In this document: positions 1 through 7,270 of the stretch, piece after piece
Numbering within the stretch: position 1 is the stretch's first letter
How the letters are laid out: every line of letters starts with the position of its first letter
Translations under genes and position numbers: made by a program
The notes under the pieces: model-generated
What the model saw: the letters and a program-made list of their open reading frames with translations, nothing else
Databases searched by the model: none
What the model was told of the DNA's origin: nothing
Assembly: GCF_003058225.1 (NCBI RefSeq)
Contig: NZ_QBUG01000001.1
Coordinates: forward strand, 62,001 to 126,000
Direction of reading: 5' to 3'
DNA length: 64,000 nucleotides
From: Promicromonospora sp. AC04
Lineage (GTDB): Bacteria > Actinomycetota > Actinomycetes > Actinomycetales > Cellulomonadaceae

Positions 1-492
1 TGGAACCAGGTCACCCCGGCCACTGCGCTCTCGACAGTCGGCAACATCTGGGGCGAGGACCTGTCGGGCTACGACCCGGACGGCCCGCTGCCCGCGCACG
101 ACCCGGTGGTGGAGGAGCTGGGCGGCGAGCGCGGCTCGGCCACCACCGGGGCGCGGACCCGCGAGATCGCCGCGCAGTGGCGGGCGCTGGCCGAGGCCGA
201 GCACCTGTCCATCCGCGAGCTGGTGGTCCGCAACAGCAGCGAGCGCGGGTTCCAGGGCACGCCCGCGGCGGTGGCCGAGGACCTGGTCCGGTGGGTGCGC
301 ACCGGCGCCGTCGACGGGTTCAACATCAGCCCGTGGATCGTGCCGTCCGGCCTCGACGACATCGTCGACAAGGTGGTCCCGGAGCTGCAGGAGCGCGGCG
401 CCTACCCGGCGTCGTACACCGGGACCACGCTGCGCGAGAACCTGGGGCTGCGCGCGCCGCTCACCCGGCGCGCCGCCGTCGGCGCGGCGTAG
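1..492 (+). CDS. LLM-class flavin-dependent monooxygenase, C-terminal part (5' end outside window)
   Basis: The reading frame is open from the first base and ends with TAG, giving the last 163 residues. The end (VRTGAVDGFNISPWIVPSGL, then a helix and LRENLGL) is the typical C-terminus of the NtaA/SnaA/DszA group of luciferase-like monooxygenases, which use FMNH2 from a separate reductase to oxidise sulfur- or nitrogen-containing organic compounds. The same ending, AVDGF...LRGSLGL, occurs in the LLM gene at 5548-6711, so the two are related. The substrate cannot be told. The link to the nearby sulfur operon is inferred from proximity; this gene is on the opposite strand. Confidence 0.88.
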   Translation, partial: WNQVTPATALSTVGNIWGEDLSGYDPDGPLPAHDPVVEELGGERGSATTGARTREIAAQWRALAEAEHLSIRELVVRNSSERGFQGTPAAVAEDLVRWVRTGAVDGFNISPWIVPSGLDDIVDKVVPELQERGAYPASYTGTTLRENLGLRAPLTRRAAVGAA

Positions 493-640
493 CCCGCGCA
501 CCGGCCAGGGGTGTCGGGCCAGGCCGCCGCCTCATAGCGGGCTGTCAGTTCTGCGTCAGGACGAGCGCAGGCAACGTTCGTAAGTTCTCCTCGTTGAGCA
601 GCACCGCGCACGACCCTCGTGCCCAACGAAGGAGACATAC

Positions 641-1627
641 ATGGCCCGCATACCGGAACCCCCCGTTCCCTCGCAGTCCGGCCTGAGCTATCAGGGCAGG
701 CCACTGCCCAGGCCGGACGACGAGGTGGTCGACCAGGGCCTGTCGTTCGACGTCGGGACCCTCGTCAGCCGGCGGCGCGTCCTGTCGCTGCTCGGGGTCG
801 GCATCGGGGCCGTCGGGCTGGCCGCCTGCGGCGCGTCCGACCCGACCGGGACGTCAAGCTCCGCGGCGACGACGTCGGACGGCGAGATCCCCGACGAGAC
901 CGCCGGCCCCTACCCGGGCGACGGCTCCAACGGCCCGGACGTGCTGGAGGAGACCGGGATCGTCCGCAGCGACATCCGCTCGAGCATCGGCGGGGGCGCC
1001 ACCGCCGCCGGTGTGCCGATGACCCTCACGCTGACCCTCCTGGACATGGCGAACGACGACGCCCCGTTCCAGGACGTCGCCGTCTATGTCTGGCACTGCG
1101 ACGCCGCCGGCGGCTACTCGATGTACTCCGAGGGCCTGGAGGACGAGACGTACCTGCGCGGTGTCCAGGTCACCGACTCCGACGGCGTCGCGACCTGGAC
1201 GTCGATCTTCCCGGCCTGCTACACCGGCCGCTGGCCGCACATCCACTTCGAGGTCTACCCGGACGTGGGCTCGATCGACGACTCGACCAACGCGATCGCC
1301 ACCTCGCAGGTCGCGCTGCCCGAGGACGTGGCCCGCACCGTGTACGCCCTGGACGAGTACGCCGGCTCGACCGAGAACCTCGACCAGGTCACCCTCGACA
1401 CCGACAACGTCTTCAGCGACGACGGCGGAGAGCTGCAGCTGGCCACCGTGTCCGGCGACGCCGACTCCGGTTACACGGTGGCGCTCACCGTCCGCGTGGA
1501 CACCGCCACGGAGCCCACCGGTGGCGCGGCGCCGGGCGGTGGGGGCGGGGCCGGTGGCGGTGGCGGGGAGCCGCCGTCGGGCGGTCCGTCCGGCGAGCCG
1601 CCGTCGGGCGCGCCGCCGGAGGGGTGA
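641..1627 (+). CDS. Exported intradiol dioxygenase-like lipoprotein
   Basis: 328 residues. The N-terminus has a twin-arginine-like motif (SRRRVLSLLG, residues 43-52), a hydrophobic stretch and a lipobox LAAC with Cys63, so the protein is probably exported folded by Tat and lipid-anchored. The body (about 80-285) is the protocatechuate/catechol 1,2-dioxygenase beta-sandwich: WHCDAAGGYSMY at about 150, then ACYTGRWPHIHFEVY at about 192, which carries the expected Tyr, His and His ligands of non-haem Fe(III). The last 40 residues are Gly/Pro-rich and low complexity. A strong ribosome binding site (GAAGGAGA) precedes the ATG. Family members open catechol-type rings; an extracellular role on lignin-derived aromatics or an unknown surface role is inference. 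Confidence 0.88.
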   Translation: MARIPEPPVPSQSGLSYQGRPLPRPDDEVVDQGLSFDVGTLVSRRRVLSLLGVGIGAVGLAACGASDPTGTSSSAATTSDGEIPDETAGPYPGDGSNGPDVLEETGIVRSDIRSSIGGGATAAGVPMTLTLTLLDMANDDAPFQDVAVYVWHCDAAGGYSMYSEGLEDETYLRGVQVTDSDGVATWTSIFPACYTGRWPHIHFEVYPDVGSIDDSTNAIATSQVALPEDVARTVYALDEYAGSTENLDQVTLDTDNVFSDDGGELQLATVSGDADSGYTVALTVRVDTATEPTGGAAPGGGGGAGGGGGEPPSGGPSGEPPSGAPPEG

Positions 1628-1659
1628 CCTGCGGGGCCGTCGAACGTATCCGGTGCGGC

Positions 1660-1740
1660 GTCGGCAGTTTGCATCACAAACACGGCAGTTTGCATCGAGG
1701 TCGGTCCAGGCCTGGACCGACCTCGATGCAAACTGCCGAC
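1660..1740. repeat. Long palindrome with duplicated left arm (probable bidirectional terminator)
   Basis: Bases 1683-1738 form a perfect 56 bp palindrome (28 bp arms, axis at 1710/1711). A second copy of the outer left arm, gtcggcagtttgcatc, lies at 1660-1675 and can pair over 16 bp with 1725-1740, so two hairpins compete for one right arm. It sits between convergent genes and has no T tract. Confidence 0.8.
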
Positions 1741-1797
1741 AGCACAGGAGACTGCCGACCCGGACGACCTTGGCTCCGCAGGCCCGGTCGTGCTGGG

Positions 1798-2316
1798 TCA
1801 GAGGCGTTTCTCGAAGCAGATGCTCGACTCCGCCGGGTAGGGCGGGTAGGGGTCGATCCGGGTCCAGCCCTCGCGCTCGTACAGCGCCACCGCCTCGGGC
1901 TGGCGGGTCCCGGTCTGCAGGCGCAGCACCTCGATCCCCCGGTCGCGCGCGGAGCGTTCGACGGCGGCCAGCACGTCCGCGGCCAGGCCTCGACGGCGGT
2001 GGGTCGGCCGCACGAACATGCGCTTGACCTCGTGGACCACCTCGGGATGGCCGGCGGTGCCGCCCAGCCGGCGCAGCGATCCGGTGGCGACCGCCTGCAC
2101 GCCGTCCAGGGCGATCCAGGTCACGAGGATCTCCTCCGACGTCGGGACGGCGCTCAGCCCGCCCGGCTCGGCCGGGGCGAACAGCCGGGCGCGCTGCTCC
2201 CACAGCTCGGCGTAGCGCGGGGCGAGATCGCTGGTCATGGCCTCGCGCAGCTCGACGGCGCGCGGGTCGTCCCACGTGGTGGCGACCCAGGTCGGGTCCG
2301 AGACGATCACCGACAA
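1798..2316 (-). CDS. GNAT family N-acetyltransferase
   Basis: 172 residues with the GNAT fold. Motif A is clear: KRMFVRPTHRRRGLAADVL (about 101-120), with the RRRGLA loop that binds the pyrophosphate of acetyl-CoA, followed by motif B around RLQTGTRQPEAVALYEREGW. The enzyme would transfer an acetyl group to an unknown amine in the cytoplasm. It is transcribed leftward towards the 1660-1740 palindrome and is separated from the upstream LLM gene by the 14 bp tandem repeats at 2352-2426, so it may have its own promoter or be the last gene of the sulfur operon. The ATG start is the first good one. The substrate is unknown. Confidence 0.88.
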   Translation of the reverse strand: MSVIVSDPTWVATTWDDPRAVELREAMTSDLAPRYAELWEQRARLFAPAEPGGLSAVPTSEEILVTWIALDGVQAVATGSLRRLGGTAGHPEVVHEVKRMFVRPTHRRRGLAADVLAAVERSARDRGIEVLRLQTGTRQPEAVALYEREGWTRIDPYPPYPAESSICFEKRL

Positions 2317-2351
2317 GGCGGTGCTCCTTCCGGTCTACTCAGGACGGTCTG

Positions 2352-2426
2352 CTCAGCGCCGCCGGCTCAGCGCCGCCGGCTCAGCACCGTCGGCTCAGCA
2401 CCGCCGGCTCAGCACCGCCGGCTCAG
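2352..2426. repeat. 14-bp tandem repeat, five units
   Basis: Five head-to-tail copies of ctcagcgccgccgg or ctcagcaccgccgg (period 14, with ctcag at 2352, 2366, 2380, 2394, 2408) and a sixth partial copy at 2422. The TGA stop of the LLM gene lies in the last ctcag, so the array starts right at the end of the coding region and fills the gap to the GNAT gene. Confidence 0.9.
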
Positions 2427-3760
2427 AACGCGCGCAGGTTGGCCCGCAGCCCGCCGTCGGCCCACTCCGTGCGGAGGATGCCGCGGCGGCGCAGGATCGG
2501 GACCAGCTCGTCGAGGGTGCGGTGCACGGTGACCGGGTGCAGGTCGCCCCACAGCAGCACGCCGTCGTTGCCCCACTCCCCCAGCTCCTCGATCAGGTCG
2601 GCCAGCTCGCCGGCCGTGCCGACCCAGCCCGAGCGGTCGGCGATCCGGCCGAGACGAGCGAGGCCACCGAGCAGCCCGCGCAGCGGTGTGGTGGCGAGGT
2701 CGTGGTCGCCAACCAGCCGCCGGATCGAGCCGTGCGAGACGTGGTCGCCGAACAGCCCCGTGGGCAGCGGCTTGTCGAGGTCGAGCGCCGTCAGGTCGGT
2801 CTCCAGGTCGCTCGACTGCTGCTCGGCGATCCGCAGCAGCGTGGCGTCGTCCGGGTTCGCGGACCCGGCCACCAGCCGGTCCGCCTCCTCGGGGCTCGAC
2901 ACGAGCACCGGCTTGATCGCGAACAGGACCTTCACGTGGTCGAGCGCCCGCCCGGCCGCGCGGGCCGCCGCGTGGACCTTGGCCCGGTGGTCGCGCACGC
3001 TCCGCTCGGTCAGCGGCGCGAGCGCGAGCTGGACGTCGCTGTTCGCCCCGGCGAACGCCAGCCCCCGGCCCGACCCGCCGGGCGAGACGATCACGGGCTC
3101 GCCGCCCGAGCCGTCGTCGAACGGGAGGGCGTTGAGCGGGCCGTCGAACGCGTAGTGCTCGCCCCGGTGCCGCACCGGGCGCAGCAGGCTCCCGTCGACG
3201 TACCGGCCGCCGACCCCGTCGGTGCCCGGGTCGGCGATGAGCGCACCGTCGTCCCAGGACCGCCACAGCGAGCGGACGCCGTCGAGCCACTCCTCGGCGC
3301 GGTCGTACGCGACGTCGTGCCCCAGCGGGGGCGCGGCGGAGAAGTGGCGGGCGCTGCCCGTGTCGGTCACGAGGTTGAGCCCGAGCCGGCCGCCCGACAG
3401 GTGCTGGAGCGTCGCGAGCTGCCGCGCCCCGGTGTACGGCAGCACGGCGGCCGGGTTCACGGTGGGCACGACGCCGAGGTGCCGCGTGGCGGCGAACAGG
3501 TACGGGGCCAGCAGCAGCGGGTCGTGCTTGGGGCCGCCGAACGCCTGCCGCACGCGCAGGTCGATCGTCTCGGGGTTCCCGAGCGAGGGCGCGTCCTCGA
3601 TGATCAGGAGGTCGACGCCCGCCTGCTCCAGCGCGCGGGCGGACTCGACGTAGAGGTCGGGCCGGGTCCAGTCGTAGTTCCAGTCCAGGTAGTCGTGGCC
3701 CCAGCCGTGCGGCCCGAAGCCGCGGGCCAGGAACCAGCCCAGGTGCTGCTGGCGGGTCAT
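2423..3760 (-). CDS. LLM-class flavin-dependent monooxygenase (NtaA/SnaA/DszA-like)
   Basis: 445 residues, starting MTRQQHLGWFLARGFGPHGW. This is a full-length member of the bacterial-luciferase-like TIM-barrel monooxygenases: an N-terminal barrel strand, the LLIIEDAPS segment, and AFGGPKHDPLLLAPYLFAAT followed by LGVVPTVNP, as in the nitrilotriacetate/pristinamycin/dibenzothiophene-sulfone monooxygenase group. It needs reduced FMN. Its ATG overlaps the stop of the metY-like gene by 4 bases (ATGA), so the two are translationally coupled. The neighbours (sulfhydrylase, rhodanese, another LLM enzyme) and the SAM-IV leader suggest release of sulfur from an organosulfur compound such as an alkylsulfonate or sulfone. 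The exact substrate is not visible. Confidence 0.88.
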   Translation of the reverse strand: MTRQQHLGWFLARGFGPHGWGHDYLDWNYDWTRPDLYVESARALEQAGVDLLIIEDAPSLGNPETIDLRVRQAFGGPKHDPLLLAPYLFAATRHLGVVPTVNPAAVLPYTGARQLATLQHLSGGRLGLNLVTDTGSARHFSAAPPLGHDVAYDRAEEWLDGVRSLWRSWDDGALIADPGTDGVGGRYVDGSLLRPVRHRGEHYAFDGPLNALPFDDGSGGEPVIVSPGGSGRGLAFAGANSDVQLALAPLTERSVRDHRAKVHAAARAAGRALDHVKVLFAIKPVLVSSPEEADRLVAGSANPDDATLLRIAEQQSSDLETDLTALDLDKPLPTGLFGDHVSHGSIRRLVGDHDLATTPLRGLLGGLARLGRIADRSGWVGTAGELADLIEELGEWGNDGVLLWGDLHPVTVHRTLDELVPILRRRGILRTEWADGGLRANLRAF

Positions 3761-5124
3761 GGTGTCTCCTTGCGTGCGGTGCCGACGGGCGTGGTGCCGA
3801 CGGGTGCGGCGCCGACGGCGGCCCTGCGAACCGCCGCGAGCGCCCGCTCGAGGTCCGCGATCAGGTCGGGCAGGTCCTCGACGCCGATCGACAGCCGCAG
3901 GGTGCCCGGGTGGACGCCGGCGGCGGCCCGCTCGGCGGGGGTGCGCAGCACGTGGCTCGTGCTCTCGGGGTGCAGCACGAGCGAGCGGACGTCGCCGATG
4001 TGGGTCATGTGCGTGAAGACCTGGACGGCCTCGACGAAGGCCCGGGCCGCGGGGGCGCCGTCGTGCAGGGTGAAGGTGAAGACGGAGCCCTGGCCGTCGG
4101 GCAGGTAGCGCTTGGCCAGGGCGTGCGACGGGCTCGAGTCGAGCCCGGAGTAGTCCACCGATGCCACCTCCTGCCGGAACGCCAGCCACCGCGCGACCTC
4201 CAGCGCCGACGCGCTCTGCCGCGCCACCCGCAGCGACAGGGTCTCGATGCCCTGCCCCACGAGGAACGCGTTCAGCGGGGACGGCGTCGGACCGAACCGC
4301 GGCGCCACGGTCTCGCGCAGGTACGCCAGGCGTGCCCGCCCGCCGTGCCGTTCGGCCAGGCTGGGCCCGCCGGTGCGCGACGGCGCCACCAGGTGCGGGT
4401 ACAGCGCGCCGGCGGCCTGGGGATCGAACGTCCCGGAGTCGACGACGACGCCGCCCAGCACCGAGCCGTGACCCGCCAGGAACTTGCTGGCGGAGTGCAC
4501 CACGACGTCGGCCCCGTGCTCGATCGGGCGCAGCAGGTACGGCGTGGCGAGCGTGTTGTCCACGACGAGCGCCAGCCCGTGGGCGTGCGCGACGTCGGCC
4601 ACGGCGGCGAGGTCGGGCAGGTCGTTGCGCGCGTTCGGGATGGACTCCAGGAACAGCACGCGGGTCTCGGGCCGGATCGCGCGCTCCCACGCGGCCGGGT
4701 CGGTGGCGTCGTCGACGAAGTCGGCCTCGATGCCCAGCCGGGGCAGGTTCTCCAGGAGCAGCCCGCGCGTGCCCTCGTACAGGCTGGCGGCGGCGAGCAC
4801 GCGCTGCCCGGCCGCGACCAGGCCGAGCAGGGCGACCGTGACGGCCGCCTGCCCGCTGGCCACGAACAGGGCGTCCGCGCCGCCTTCGAGCGCGGCGATC
4901 CGCTGCTCGACGGCGGCGGTGGTCGGGTTGCCGGTGCGCGTGTAGGCGAACCCCTCCCCGGCGCCGAAGTGGCCGCCGGCCTGCTCCCACTCCTCGAACT
5001 CGAACCCTGCCGTCAGGTAGACCGGCGTCGCGCGCGGTATCACGCGGCCCGACGGCGCGGCGCCGTGCGGACCGCCGTCGCGCCCGGGATCCCCGTGCAC
5101 CTGCCGGGTGGCGAACCCGGTCAT
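3757..5124 (-). CDS. metY: O-acetylhomoserine/O-acetylserine sulfhydrylase, MetY type (PLP-dependent)
   Basis: 455 residues of the Cys/Met-metabolism PLP-dependent family (fold type I). TRQVHGD and YLTAGFEFE at the start, YTRTGNPTTAAVEQRIAALE near residue 70, and HSASKFLAGHG with the PLP-binding lysine near residue 215 are characteristic. The enzyme would make homocysteine (or cysteine) from an O-acetylated amino acid and sulfide. The start MTGFATRQVHG is chosen because its ATG overlaps the rhodanese stop by 4 bases. The 3' end overlaps the next gene by 4 bases. A SAM-IV riboswitch upstream of the operon fits a methionine-pathway gene. A cystathionine gamma-synthase-like activity is possible, but the length and the RTGNPT motif favour MetY. 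Confidence 0.88.
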   Translation of the reverse strand: MTGFATRQVHGDPGRDGGPHGAAPSGRVIPRATPVYLTAGFEFEEWEQAGGHFGAGEGFAYTRTGNPTTAAVEQRIAALEGGADALFVASGQAAVTVALLGLVAAGQRVLAAASLYEGTRGLLLENLPRLGIEADFVDDATDPAAWERAIRPETRVLFLESIPNARNDLPDLAAVADVAHAHGLALVVDNTLATPYLLRPIEHGADVVVHSASKFLAGHGSVLGGVVVDSGTFDPQAAGALYPHLVAPSRTGGPSLAERHGGRARLAYLRETVAPRFGPTPSPLNAFLVGQGIETLSLRVARQSASALEVARWLAFRQEVASVDYSGLDSSPSHALAKRYLPDGQGSVFTFTLHDGAPAARAFVEAVQVFTHMTHIGDVRSLVLHPESTSHVLRTPAERAAAGVHPGTLRLSIGVEDLPDLIADLERALAAVRRAAVGAAPVGTTPVGTARKETP

Positions 5125-5474
5125 GGCGCGGGGCTCGGCTCGGCCTCGGTCGCGGGCAGCCCGGCCTCCTTCCAGGCGGGGAACCCGCCGTCGACGTGCG
5201 AGACGTCGGTGTAGCCGCGCGCGGCGAGCGCCTCGGCGACCGGGCCGGAACCGTTGACCGAGCCGCACACGATCACGACGGGCGTGTCGAGCTTGATCGC
5301 GGGGTTGTCGGACGGCCCGAACAGCGCGTCGAGGTTGTCGCGGTCCGCGAGGGTGGCGCCGGGTATCTCGCCCGACGACGCCCGGCCCGCTGCCGAGCGG
5401 ACGTCGATCAGCAGGGCGCCGCCGGCGACCTTGGCGCCCGCGGTCTCGGGGGTCTGCAGCTCAGGGGTGGTCAT
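5121..5474 (-). CDS. Rhodanese-like sulfurtransferase, single domain
   Basis: 117 residues. One rhodanese domain: LLIDVRSAAG (about 21-30), the conserved GEIPGA, then the active-site loop VIVCGSVNGS with Cys70, and the closing HVDGGFPAWKEAGLP. Cys70 would carry a persulfide, moving sulfane sulfur between donors and acceptors in the cytoplasm. A good ribosome binding site (GAGGGAGA) precedes the ATG. It lies 73 bases after the LLM gene and overlaps metY by 4 bases, so it is the second structural gene of the SAM/cysteine-controlled operon. It could process sulfite or sulfide released by the monooxygenases (inference). Confidence 0.9.
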   Translation of the reverse strand: MTTPELQTPETAGAKVAGGALLIDVRSAAGRASSGEIPGATLADRDNLDALFGPSDNPAIKLDTPVVIVCGSVNGSGPVAEALAARGYTDVSHVDGGFPAWKEAGLPATEAEPSPAP

Positions 5475-5547
5475 GATGTTCTCCCTCGGGATTGGTGTGC
5501 TGTCTGGATGCGGTGCTGCGCGGACGGGGCTGCGCGGACGGGGTTCG

Positions 5548-6711
5548 TCAGGCGCTCAGGAGCCGGCCCGTCGGCAGCGCCCGGGACTCGGTCTCGACGT
5601 CGGACAGCCCGAGCGAGCCCCGCAGCGTCGTCGCCGACCGCTCGGTGCGGTACAGGCCGGCGTGCTGGAGGGCGGGCACGAGGTGGTCGGTGATCGTGTC
5701 GAGGTCCGAGCTGAGCGAGGACGGCTGCAGCAGGAACCCGTCGACGGCGCCGACCCCGGTCCAGTCCGCGATGAGAGTCGCCAGCTCGTTCGGCGTGTCG
5801 GCGACGACGAGCCCGCCGCCCATGGACTCCCTGCCCTCGAGCGCCTCGACGAGCTCCAGCCGCGCCCGGGCGCTGGCCCGCTCGGCCGCGAGCACCACGT
5901 AGGCCTCGGCGAGCACGCGCACGTCCTCGGGATCGCGCCCGGCGGACAGGGCCGAGTCCCGCACGAGCCGGCGCAGCCGGACCGCGTGCGCGGCGTCGGT
6001 CACGGCGATCCGCGCGATGTCGGCGGTGCGTCCGGCCAGCGCGGCACTGGCATCGGAGCGCACGCGCACGACTACCGGCGGGGGCACCTGAGGCAGCGTG
6101 TCGCCGCCGCCGGCCGGGCGGCCGCGGACGGCGAAGCGGATGCCGTCGTGGTCGACGCGGAACCGGCCCTCAGCGTCGAGCTCGACCGCCCCGGACCCGG
6201 TGCCGGGCCGGCCGGTCCAGACCTGGGTCACGGACCGGATGCCCAGCTCGACGCGGGCGGCCCACGCCTCGTCGGGCTCGGGGAGCGTGCCCTGCCGGAC
6301 GGCCTGCCAGCCGGCCCGGCCGCTGCTCGCCCGGTCGATGCTGCTCAGGGCGACGGCGGCGTGGGCCGCCTCGACGTGCACGGTGTCGACGGCGGCCACG
6401 AGGCCGACTCCGGCCGTGACCCGCGCGGCGCGGGCAGCTGCGACGGCCGTGTCGAGCCGGCCGGTCACCTGGCTGCGCCCGGGGTGGAGCAGGAAACCCT
6501 CGTCGAGGCTGACGAAGTCGAGCAGGCCGCGGTCGGCGGTCCGCACCAGGTGGAGGAAGCGCTCGCCGTCGAACGGCCGGGGCGCGACCGGGCCGCGGGC
6601 ACGGTGGGCGCCCGGTCGGGCGCCGGCGGAGGTGAGGTCCACCCCGAGCACGACGGGACGGGACAGGGGGCCGGTGGAGGAGAGGGACGTGGGCTGCGAC
6701 GGGTACGGCAC
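5548..6711 (-). CDS. LLM-class flavin-dependent monooxygenase
   Basis: 387 residues from the GTG at 6711, chosen because CGGAG stands 7 bases before it and because the family usually begins only about 20 residues before RPVVLGVDLT. An upstream GTG at 6774 would add 21 residues. It shows the TIM-barrel layout of LLM monooxygenases: FLHLVRTADRGLLDFVSLDE, RVTAGVGLVAAVDTVHVEAA, and the C-terminal GVGAVDGFLLQPS segment shared with the gene at 1-492. The SRTNLVV-like flavin segment is less clear than in the 2423-3760 gene. It is the first structural gene after the riboswitch and cysteine-rich leader ORF. The likely role is oxidation of a sulfur compound (inference from context). Confidence 0.82.
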   Translation of the reverse strand: MPYPSQPTSLSSTGPLSRPVVLGVDLTSAGARPGAHRARGPVAPRPFDGERFLHLVRTADRGLLDFVSLDEGFLLHPGRSQVTGRLDTAVAAARAARVTAGVGLVAAVDTVHVEAAHAAVALSSIDRASSGRAGWQAVRQGTLPEPDEAWAARVELGIRSVTQVWTGRPGTGSGAVELDAEGRFRVDHDGIRFAVRGRPAGGGDTLPQVPPPVVVRVRSDASAALAGRTADIARIAVTDAAHAVRLRRLVRDSALSAGRDPEDVRVLAEAYVVLAAERASARARLELVEALEGRESMGGGLVVADTPNELATLIADWTGVGAVDGFLLQPSSLSSDLDTITDHLVPALQHAGLYRTERSATTLRGSLGLSDVETESRALPTGRLLSA

Positions 6712-6898
6712 GGCGGGGCTCCGTTCGAGCTGCGGCTGCGCGACGACGCCCGGAGGACCCGGCCGGCGGCGCACCGATGGTGCGCGACGGCGTTCATGGG
6801 TCGCCCGGGGGCGTGGCTGCCGGGGGCAGGCGAGAGACGTCCGGTCAGGAACGTGAGGGCCGGGTTCGGCCGGGGCTCGGCACGTGACGCCGAGGTGT

Positions 6899-6915
6899 GG
6901 TCCGAGTGGCGGACC
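6899..6915 (-). promoter_or_regulatory. Short hairpin after the leader ORF (possible attenuator element)
   Basis: On the plus strand ggtccg at 6899-6904 pairs with cggacc at 6910-6915, with a 5-base loop. It lies 36 bases past the stop of the cysteine-rich leader ORF, inside a G+C-rich leader of about 240 bases before the LLM gene. A role in attenuation is inference. Confidence 0.3.
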
Positions 6916-6950
6916 GGGCAGGGCCGGTCAGCGGGTCGGGTCTGCCGCTG

Positions 6951-7064
6951 TCAGCGACAGGAACAGTGACAACACATGCCTTCGCGCGGGGCAGCACCAA
7001 CCCGCGCGGAGACGTTCCAGGACGGCAGGGACACGTGGACGGCGGGGGCAGCGCTCCGGGTCAT
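6951..7064 (-). CDS. Cysteine-rich leader peptide (putative attenuator uORF)
   Basis: 37 residues, beginning MTRSAAPAVHV and ending REGMCCHCSCR before TGA. Four of the last seven residues are cysteine (TGT TGT CAC TGT TCC TGT CGC). The ATG has a strong Shine-Dalgarno (GGTGAGGAGAACGACG), so it is very probably translated. It lies between a SAM-IV riboswitch and the first gene of a sulfur operon. Short ORFs with polycysteine tracts are known in mycobacteria as cysteine-responsive attenuators, where slow translation at Cys codons changes downstream expression. That this ORF works the same way is inference; ORF, ribosome binding site and Cys tract are seen directly. A shorter version, MCCHCSCR, could also start in frame at 6977. 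Confidence 0.8.
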   Translation of the reverse strand: MTRSAAPAVHVSLPSWNVSARVGAAPREGMCCHCSCR

Positions 7065-7081
7065 CGTCGTTCTCCTCACCT

Positions 7082-7099
7082 GCTCGCCCATCGGCGAGC
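7082..7099 (-). promoter_or_regulatory. Hairpin next to leader-ORF ribosome binding site (putative riboswitch expression platform)
   Basis: In the transcript GCTCGCC, a 4-base loop and GGCGAGC form a 7 bp stem. It follows the SAM-IV aptamer and ends just before the GGTGAGGAG ribosome binding site of the cysteine-rich ORF. It could couple aptamer state to translation of that ORF (inference). Confidence 0.45.
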
Positions 7100-7107
7100 G
7101 ACGCGTG

Positions 7108-7212
7108 TTGTCATCCGCCGGACGGCGGCCGACCTGGTCCTCACCCGGGGCACCCACCCGCGCGGGGGGTTGCCGTCCGACCAGCCGGGGCTTTGCGTCG
7201 GAGCTCATGACC
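7108..7212 (-). ncRNA. SAM-IV riboswitch aptamer
   Basis: Read on the minus strand from 7212, the segment matches the SAM-IV consensus as I know it: ggtcatgag, then caaagccccggct, the joining segment ggcaaccccccgcg, then gggtgccccgggtga and gaccaggtcg, followed by a small ccgcc/ggcgg hairpin. SAM-IV RNAs are found in Actinomycetota upstream of methionine and sulfur genes and repress when S-adenosylmethionine is abundant. It lies downstream of a good promoter and upstream of an LLM-rhodanese-metY-LLM operon, the expected genomic setting. The 3' boundary is approximate. A covariance-model search (Rfam SAM-IV) would settle it. Confidence 0.9.
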
Positions 7213-7233
7213 TGCCGAGGCTTTCTACACCTT

Positions 7234-7243
7234 TCCGATCGGA
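7234..7243. promoter_or_regulatory. Palindrome tccgatcgga between promoter and riboswitch (possible operator)
   Basis: A perfect 10 bp palindrome, about 22-31 bases after the predicted transcription start of the sulfur operon. It could be the site of a repressor acting on top of the riboswitch. No regulator is assigned. Confidence 0.3.
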
Positions 7244-7270
7244 TAAGTGCGGTTGATCTCGATGTCACAG

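Noticed and set aside
1660-1740. Palindromes considered as miniature inverted-repeat transposons
   Set aside because: There is no target-site duplication, no shared sequence between loci and no transposase in the window; position at gene ends fits terminators better.
2352-2426. Tandem repeat considered as a CRISPR-like array
   Set aside because: The 14 bp units are contiguous without spacers and no cas gene is present.
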